A stretch of DNA of 64,000 nucleotides, taken from Ilex aquifolium. Its lineage: Eukaryota; Streptophyta; Magnoliopsida; Aquifoliales; Aquifoliaceae. Under the pieces are notes generated by a model, which ran no database searches, was not told where the DNA came from, and was given only the letters and a program-made list of their open reading frames with translations. Each line of letters opens with the position of its first letter. Within the stretch, counting starts at the first letter, position 1. Positions 58,122 through 64,000 of this stretch are shown here, one piece after another. Both the position numbers and the translations under genes were made by a program. Location: NCBI GenBank assembly GCA_951799425.1, contig OX637393.1, positions 41,496,878 to 41,560,877 of the forward strand. The letters run 5' to 3'.

Positions 58122-61100
58122 ATGGGTGGAAGAAAGTTGCAAGGGTTTGGAAACAATGGAGATGGGTCATTCCCAAATTCTGGAATTGGGTTTCTATGGT
58201 GTCGTCAAGATGATTCCTATCACCCTGGTGGCTTATTTGCTAGCGTTGGGCAAATTGGAATGGGATTTGGTATATCCCCAAACACTCCAAATTCCACTGA
58301 GAATAGCTTAAAGCTTCCATCTTCAAATTTGTATTCACCTGGTGGCTTATTTGCTAGTGTTGGGCAAATTGGAATCGGATTTGGGATATCCCCAAACACC
58401 CCCAATCCTACTGATAATGCCTTAAAGCTTCCATCTTCAAATTTGTACACACCATACATGTCATTGCCAGAACCTAGTTTTCGAATTGTTGGTGTGCCAG
58501 AACTGGTAACAGGGGAGGAATGGGAGGTGGAAGAGGAAGGGGTGTTGAAGAAGAGAAAGAATAAGGGTGGTCTCAAATTGAAAATTAAGATTGGGAATCC
58601 ATCACTGAGGCGGCTAATCAGTGGGGCAATTGCGGGTGCTGTTTCGCGGACATCAGTTGCTCCATTGGAGACAATAAGGACACATTTGATGGTTGGGAGT
58701 TGTGGACATTCCATGAGTGAAGTATTCCAAAATATCATGAAGACTGAAGGGTGGACAGGCTTATTTAGGGGTAATCTGGTTAATGTCATCCGGGTTGCTC
58801 CTAGCAAGGCAATAGAGGTATCAGAAATTCCCATTTTGTTTTGCTAAACTTTTCGATGTTACTTTGTTTTATTGCGAGGGATGGTTGTAGTTTGATTGCT
58901 TAATTTTACTACTCCTAGTTTTGTGCTGGTCTACTTGATACACAAAATAAGCATTTAGTGTAAGAACTTGTGTTAGGTAAAATTTAATCTTCACACACTT
59001 CTTCAGAGATTGGATTGCCTGAAACAAGGTTAAAAGAAGGTAATCTACGACCAGCCTACATTCGCTTAGCTCGATAAGCTTGTTATAAACCTAAGGCCGT
59101 CTTGAACAGCAGGAAGATGGAATTATGGAAACAGGTAGAGAGATTGATAGTACTATAGAGGAAAGGAAATAAAGAACTAAGAGCTCCAAGAGGCAACACA
59201 TATCTCGTTGAATTGGTTGAAGCTCTTGTTCTCTCCTCAGATGCCCTCTCCCGGCTAAAAGTCTTGGACTACATAGGGGCCAAACCAATTCGGCACACAG
59301 ACATTTGACCATGTTGCTGAATGACTTACTTCCGTTGCAATTCTTACCTACTCTTTCGAAAATTGTCATGATTTGTGCTTTACTTCATTTCGTATCGCCA
59401 ATTCTAGCCCATCTAGTTTGTCAACCTATAAAATCAACTGCTCATGGATAATGAACAAGTTTCATGTTAATATGATTTTCAGACCAAAATGAGGTTCTTG
59501 GGAGAGAATGCAAACCATTTTTGTGGATTTTGAGGGAAGTTGCTTTGCTTTGTTAATTGGTCTGATATAGTTTTTCAACTGATGATGGTCAACATGACTT
59601 GCCAGCTAGAGATCTTTCACATTTATATCATGGATCCCTTGGCTCTAAATATTTTAGGGCAGACTGCAAGAAATGGTGCCTGAAAATTCTGATTGGACGT
59701 AATGCCTTCTCAAAATTTCCCTTGGAATCCTGGGCAGGATGGGGGAGGTGCGGGAGGAAGAGCTGCAATTTTGGTCAAATCTACTAGTTCATTGTGCCAT
59801 TATTTCTTTTTGTTCTTCGTCTACTTCGAGAACACATTTTGCCTTAAAATTGAAAGCACACCCTCTTAGATTCCTTTGACTTATCATGACAAAAGTTGGT
59901 ACTCAAATATGTGTCATTAGAATGTTTCTCAGCATCTCTCATGCACTTCTTCCCCTTCTGTATGTTTTCCCCCACACCCTGATAGGACTCTCTCCAATTA
60001 ATAAAAGTAAGTCAAGTGACTTCCTAATCTTATAAGATAAAGCCGTTTCTATGTCACAATCATCATGATTCCCTCATCTTTTTTCCCTCTTTTGAGTGTG
60101 TGTCCTGTCTTCTTGGCTGCTGTTTGGTGCATATTTGGGTTCCATTATTGTTTTCATACTTCCGATTAATCTCATTGTAGCTACTCGATCATCCACAATA
60201 ATTTAACCGGCTAGTGCAAGTAGTCCGAGCTCGAGTTGAATGATGAATGATTTATGAGATCTTATTGACCATCCTGCCTTCAACAGAGTTATCTGGAGCC
60301 TTTGTAATGAATGGATATTTTGTTCATATAGCCATCAGATCATATGGATGATGGTAAGCAAGCAAAGAACGAGCAGACATGGAAGATAAATAAATCCACG
60401 CGTCCACCCATCCTTGATGCAAAAGCGCTTAGAAAACTCAAATGCACTAGTGTCAGAAATCAGAGGTTTTTGAGTTGAAATTGGAACTCCTAATTTTTGA
60501 AGACTGAAAATAAATTTGTGCATTAGCGATGACAACATCATCAACGAGCACGTTAACTGGGGCACATCCACTAAAGTAGCTCTTGAACGAGACCTACCAG
60601 CTTAGGGGCAGTTGCTACTCAAATGGGTGTACCCGGCCGGAACGGGGTTCCGATCTCTAAATGGATCTGCCATAGCTACTCGATCTCGATCAAATGGCTC
60701 TGGATCTGTCTCTACAACTGGAGTATCCATAATAGGATATGGAACTCAATATCGATTTGAAACTTAAAGGGGTGCTCCATAGCTTCAACTGATATTGCTT
60801 CTAGACAACATCGGCTATGGATCACACCCATCATCATAAGGGCATCTTGGTATGGGGTTGGATCATCGGCCCTGGTGATGGCTCTGCTTTGTGAGAAGAA
60901 TCCCATCTAGTTGTCCTTAATTTGCTGAAACTTTCGACAATTAGTTAACATATTTAGTTCTGGTGACTAATTTGTTTGGTGGGTTGTCTCGTTTAATATC
61001 TCATACATTAATTTTGTCCGCATAATGTCCTCTTAATGAGAGTTTAAGTTCTTGAATAGAATCCAAGAAACATCAGACTGCAGGATCAGGATTCCTTTGA

Positions 61101-61877
61101 TTTGAATTCTCATTCATGAGATTTTTCACTAACACTCGAGTGTGTCTCCGTTAAACCTTTTGCAGTTGTTTGCCTATGATACGGTTAAGAAGCACTTGAC
61201 GCCTAAACCTGGAGAACAGCCCAAACTGCCCATACCTGCATCTCCAATTGCAGGTGCTATTGCCGGAATTAGCTCTACTTTATGCACCTACCCACTTGAG
61301 TTGCTCAAAACTCGACTAACCGTCCAGGTATACAGAAAAGCTTTCAGATTTCTAGTCTTTACATTATAAACTATGAAGTAGTTGTGGCTTGTTACTTATG
61401 GATATCTTGTATTTGCAGAGGGGTACTTACAAGAATCTTCTAGATGCTTTTCTGAAAATTGTGCAAGAAGAGGGACCTGCAGAGCTGTACCGGGGCCTTA
61501 CCCCCAGTATAATTGGAGTAATCCCATACGCTGCCACCAATTATTTTGCTTATGATTCATTGAGGAGAGGTTACAAGAAGGTTTTCGATCAGGAGGAAAT
61601 CGGAAATATTGCAACCCTCTTAATCGGAGCAGCATCAGGTGCAATTTCAAGTAGTGCAACTTTTCCTCTGGAGGTTGCTCGGAAACATATGCAAGCCGGT
61701 GCTATCAATGGAAGACAGTACGAGAACATGCTTCATGCCCTTGTAAGTATACTTGAGATGGAAGGTGTTCCTGGTCTATACAAGGGTTTGGGACCAAGCT
61801 GCATGAAATTGGTCCCTGCTGCTGGAATTTCTTTCATGTGCTACGAGGCGTGCAAGAAGATACTGATTGAGGAATAA
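58122..61877 (+). CDS. BT1: BT1-type adenine nucleotide carrier (mitochondrial carrier family, plastid/mitochondrial)
   Basis: Three coding exons (58122-58817, 61166-61327, 61419-61877) give 438 residues, with GT-AG introns in phase 0. It is a mitochondrial-carrier-family protein of the Brittle-1 group, whose members move adenine nucleotides (or ADP-glucose in cereals) across plastid and mitochondrial membranes. Three carrier signatures are visible: APLETIR (P at about 184), YPLELLK (about 275) and FPLEVAR (about 369), each followed by the usual EGxxGL/AELYRG-type matrix helix. The first about 130 residues form a long N-terminal extension, as in BT1 proteins. It contains a 38-residue unit twice (residues 35-72 and 73-110), which explains why it is longer than the about 390 residues I recall for Arabidopsis BT1. 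The ATG at 58122 is the first in frame. Intron 1 is 2.35 kb and contains a possible viral relic. Confidence 0.93.
58224..58451 (+). repeat. In-frame 114-bp tandem duplication in BT1 exon 1
   Basis: Copies 58224-58337 and 58338-58451 encode PGGLFASVGQIG(M/I)GFGISP and the following 20 residues. I count 12 differences in 114 bases. Both copies are open and in frame. Confidence 0.92.
58818..61165. other. BT1 intron 1 (2.35 kb)
   Basis: The minus strand around 59091-59369 has leader/LTR-like composition but no identifiable end. On the minus strand at about 60640-60906 two overlapping short frames (one with PFDRDRVAMADPFRDRNPVP) look protein-like, but I do not recognise them. A mitovirus-like fragment is at 60405-60575. 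Confidence 0.4.
60405..60575 (-). pseudogene. Possible mitovirus-type RNA-dependent RNA polymerase relic
   Basis: On the minus strand, VLVDDVVIAN (about 60555-60525) resembles the polymerase motif C region of mitoviruses (normally GDD). About 30 bases later, in another frame, LGVPIS (about 60500-60480) is followed by AFEFSKRF (about 60447-60424), again in mitovirus-like order. The frame change, the altered first residue of the GDD triplet and the shortened spacing show it is dead. Mitovirus-derived DNA is known in plant mitochondrial and nuclear genomes. The match is short, so chance or another source remains possible. Confidence 0.4.
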
Positions 61878-62065
61878 GAGGATCCATAAAGATGGAAAAG
61901 GAAATTTGAGCTTTTTGTTATGAGACATTTTTGAAACTCTACTGTTTTTGGAGAGGAAAATTTCAAATCTAAACTATAGAAAGGGGCAATCTCTGTTGAT
62001 GTGCTCCAATTACCAGAAATATTCAGAGAAGGGGGTGCTGTGTTCCTCTTAATTTGCCACCTTTA
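61878..62065 (+). other. BT1 3' UTR
   Basis: Sequence directly after the stop codon; no other feature seen. Confidence 0.5.
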
Positions 62066-63151
62066 TGGTCTGTTTGGTAGAATAGATAAAAAAATTGAAA
62101 GATAAAAAGTGAGAGTGAAACATTTTTCATCCTTCAAGAGAAATCTTTTCTTCTCTTCTTTGTGTTTGGTAAGAGAGATGAAAAGTAGGAAAAATTGACT
62201 TTTTTTGTGTTTGATAAGATAGAAAAAGTATTTTTTTATTTTATTAAAAAAGTGTAAATATATATTTTATTACTATATCTATATAATAAAGTAGTTAGAT
62301 TGTTTATCTTAAGCTTTTCACAGTTCAAATCGTTTTGATTCATTGGTCCTAATTAGACTTTCATTCATTTTACAACTCTAAGACTCCTATATTTCATATA
62401 ACTCTCTATTTATCTCTCTCATACTACTATCTTTTTTTTTTTTTGTTTCCTATGTGTTGTTTTTGTTATTATTTACTCCATAAAACAGATAAAATAACAT
62501 GTTATGCAATTATTTATTCTATGAAACTAATTCAAAGTTTTTATATATCTTACGACATGTATTTTACTACTTGCTTCTTAATTTATAAATAATAATACTT
62601 CATGCAAATAAAAAATAGTACATTGACTATAAACACCAAATAATATTCAACACGAAGTGAACCTTAAATTGTAAATTAATATATAATTTTATCAAAAATT
62701 GACATTTAATTTTGTTCAATTTATATTCAAATTTGTCGAATTAATATCAAATTAATTTTTATTATTATCAAATTAATATTGAAATTTATTTAATCAATTT
62801 TTTAGGGTACTAAATTATATCAATTTTTTGGGTATTAAGTCAAATTTTATTTGATTTTATTAAATATTTAATTTTTTTTTGTATTAAATTTGGAGAGGGG
62901 CAATTGTAAAATAATAATGTATACATAATATGTAATTGATAAATATAATATATGTATACATCAAAATTATGTATAGATAAATAACATATTTTAACACACA
63001 TAATTAATTTTTCATCCACTTTTTCTCCCAATTTTTGAAGAATTGATTTTAATTAGTTAGAAAGAAAATTAATCTATCTACTTTTTCATTATTCTTATTT
63101 TCTTTCCTTTCAATTTTCCGTCTTATTTTTTTCATCGTACCAAACGAAACA
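62066..63151. mobile_element. Tourist-like element, about 1.09 kb
   Basis: The left end is TGGTCTGTTTGGTAGAAT, and the right end on the minus strand is TGTTTCGTTTGGTACGAT. Both continue into A-rich DNA with AAATTGAAAG. TTA flanks both sides (62063-62065 and 63152-63154). The interior is AT-rich and non-coding. The TTTGGTA core is shared with the insert at 34377. Confidence 0.5.
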
Positions 63152-63495
63152 TTAATGACCACAACATGACCCACATTTGCTGGAGAGAAAGCATATATGA
63201 GGAATACTAGGAGGCGTAGTGCATCACTATGTCAAAACAAGCCTTAGAATGTTTTTTTTTGGCCTACTATGTTAAACTGTTAATTGTAATTTGTAAAACA
63301 CCATTATCATGTCAGATGTGGTCAGTAACCAAAAGAGAAGAGATCAAAAAATAAAATTGAATTTTGAATTGCCAAGGAGTTCGTTTTGACAATCCTACAA
63401 TATATCCAAACAGCTACCAAAATGTCTGAATAAACTTTTGCTATTGCTAACTACAAAGATTAAAACCAGCAAAACATATTAAGGAGCACCCCCTT
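63152..63495. other. Spacer and probable 3' UTR of the terminal minus-strand gene
   Basis: No gene was recognised. The part next to 63495 should be the 3' UTR of the gene ending at 63496. Confidence 0.4.
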
Positions 63496-63968
63496 TCAGC
63501 TCTGCTCATCACCATATCCAGCAGCTCTCTCCTCAGCAGCAGCAGCCCTCTCCTCAGCAGCAGCAGCCATCAGTTCATCAAAGTTGGCTGTCTTCCCCAG
63601 CAATATCTCAATCTAAGAAACAAAATGAGTAAGATGGCATTCTTTTTTATGCACAAAATAAGAAAGAGGAAAACACACCATAGAGGGTAGGGATGGAAAA
63701 GGAGCTAGGATGGAAAAGGAGCTAGGACGAAAATTTTAAACATAAAATAGAACCTAAACCCACTAGGTAAAGCTTTATAGCCCCAAATCCAAGAGAAAGC
63801 ACATGATGAGAATGATCAAGAAAGCGAACAAAATCCTACTATGTATTCGTAAACAAGGCCTTATCTGACAAAGCATAGAAATAGGCCACATTATGAAACT
63901 TACTTTGGCTTTGGAGATGGGACGCCCCCTTGATTCATCCTTCATATCAACAGAAGATGTCGTAATCT
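63496..63968 (-). CDS. 3' end of an unrecognised spliced gene
   Basis: Two exons are visible on the minus strand: 63904-63968 and the terminal exon 63496-63612 (stop at 63496-63498). The donor is AAAGTAAGT and the acceptors are T-rich with CAG or TAG, in compatible phase. They encode about 60 C-terminal residues: ITTSSVDMKDESRGRPISKA, then IEILLGKTANFDELM, then AAAAEERAAAAEERAAGYGD and a short tail. The Ala/Glu/Arg section repeats the heptad AAAAEER, suggesting a helical tail. I do not recognise the family. The rest of the gene lies beyond the window. Confidence 0.6.
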
Positions 63969-64000
63969 CTGCAGATTATATTCATTATATCTGCTAAAAG

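Noticed and set aside
58220..58834. 204-codon minus-strand frame
   Set aside because: It is antisense to BT1 exon 1, which has a clear carrier signature, splice sites and phase.
59091..59369. 92-codon minus-strand frame in BT1 intron 1
   Set aside because: Composition suggests LTR or leader-type DNA, but no ends, duplication or domain could be identified, so neither a gene nor an LTR is claimed.

Overview
This is an AT-rich stretch of plant nuclear DNA, most likely from a eudicot; I cannot name the species. The evidence is spliced genes of plant type with GT-AG introns and telo-box/site II promoter motifs, a eukaryotic tRNA-Ser(AGA), and a dense load of plant transposons, MITEs, LTR fragments and old viral insertions. 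I see no prokaryote-type or defence system. What is unusual here is how the mobile DNA is layered.

Layout. 1-8.4 kb is transposon debris. It holds the 3' end and 3' LTR of a Ty3/gypsy-like element, a second LTR-like block, a Mutator-like foldback element (2770-6344) with a 9-bp target duplication that carries a solo LTR with a 5-bp duplication, a hairpin MITE, and a copia-like LTR on the minus strand. 9.2-10.2 kb is an intronless sugar-phosphate/phosphate-translocator-type carrier gene. A tRNA-Ser(AGA) lies at 15.1 kb on the minus strand. 16.0-26.2 kb holds a head-to-head pair: SNU13 (minus, five coding exons, the first being only the ATG) and SEC11 (plus, eight exons). They share a promoter of about 0.3 kb, and a broken LEA-2/NDR1-HIN1-like gene sits inside the first SNU13 intron. 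31.1-32.2 kb is a DnaJ/DUF1977 membrane co-chaperone gene (minus).

32.6-44.1 kb is a chain of three PIF/Harbinger elements that abut one another, separated only by TTA. Two are long with decayed transposase and ORF1 genes, and one is a deletion derivative. The first contains a Tourist-like insert and the second a hAT-like insert that itself holds an RNase H fragment. 46.0-50.4 kb is RRS1 (plus, eight exons). 53.2-55.2 kb is a scrambled endogenous pararetrovirus. 56.4-57.4 kb is a larger relative of the hairpin MITE at 6.8 kb. 58.1-61.9 kb is a BT1-type carrier gene (three exons) with a 38-residue tandem duplication near its N-terminus and a possible mitovirus polymerase relic in its first intron. 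The last 0.5 kb holds the 3' end of an unrecognised minus-strand gene.

How the genes relate. These are housekeeping functions with no shared pathway: pre-mRNA splicing and snoRNP assembly (SNU13), 60S ribosome assembly (RRS1), signal-peptide cleavage (SEC11), ER co-chaperone activity (DnaJ), and metabolite transport (translocator and BT1). The only regulatory link visible is the shared SNU13/SEC11 promoter. As I recall, the translocator and BT1 homologues are immediate neighbours on Arabidopsis chromosome 4. If so, their 48-kb separation here reflects inserted genes and transposons, or loss in Arabidopsis.
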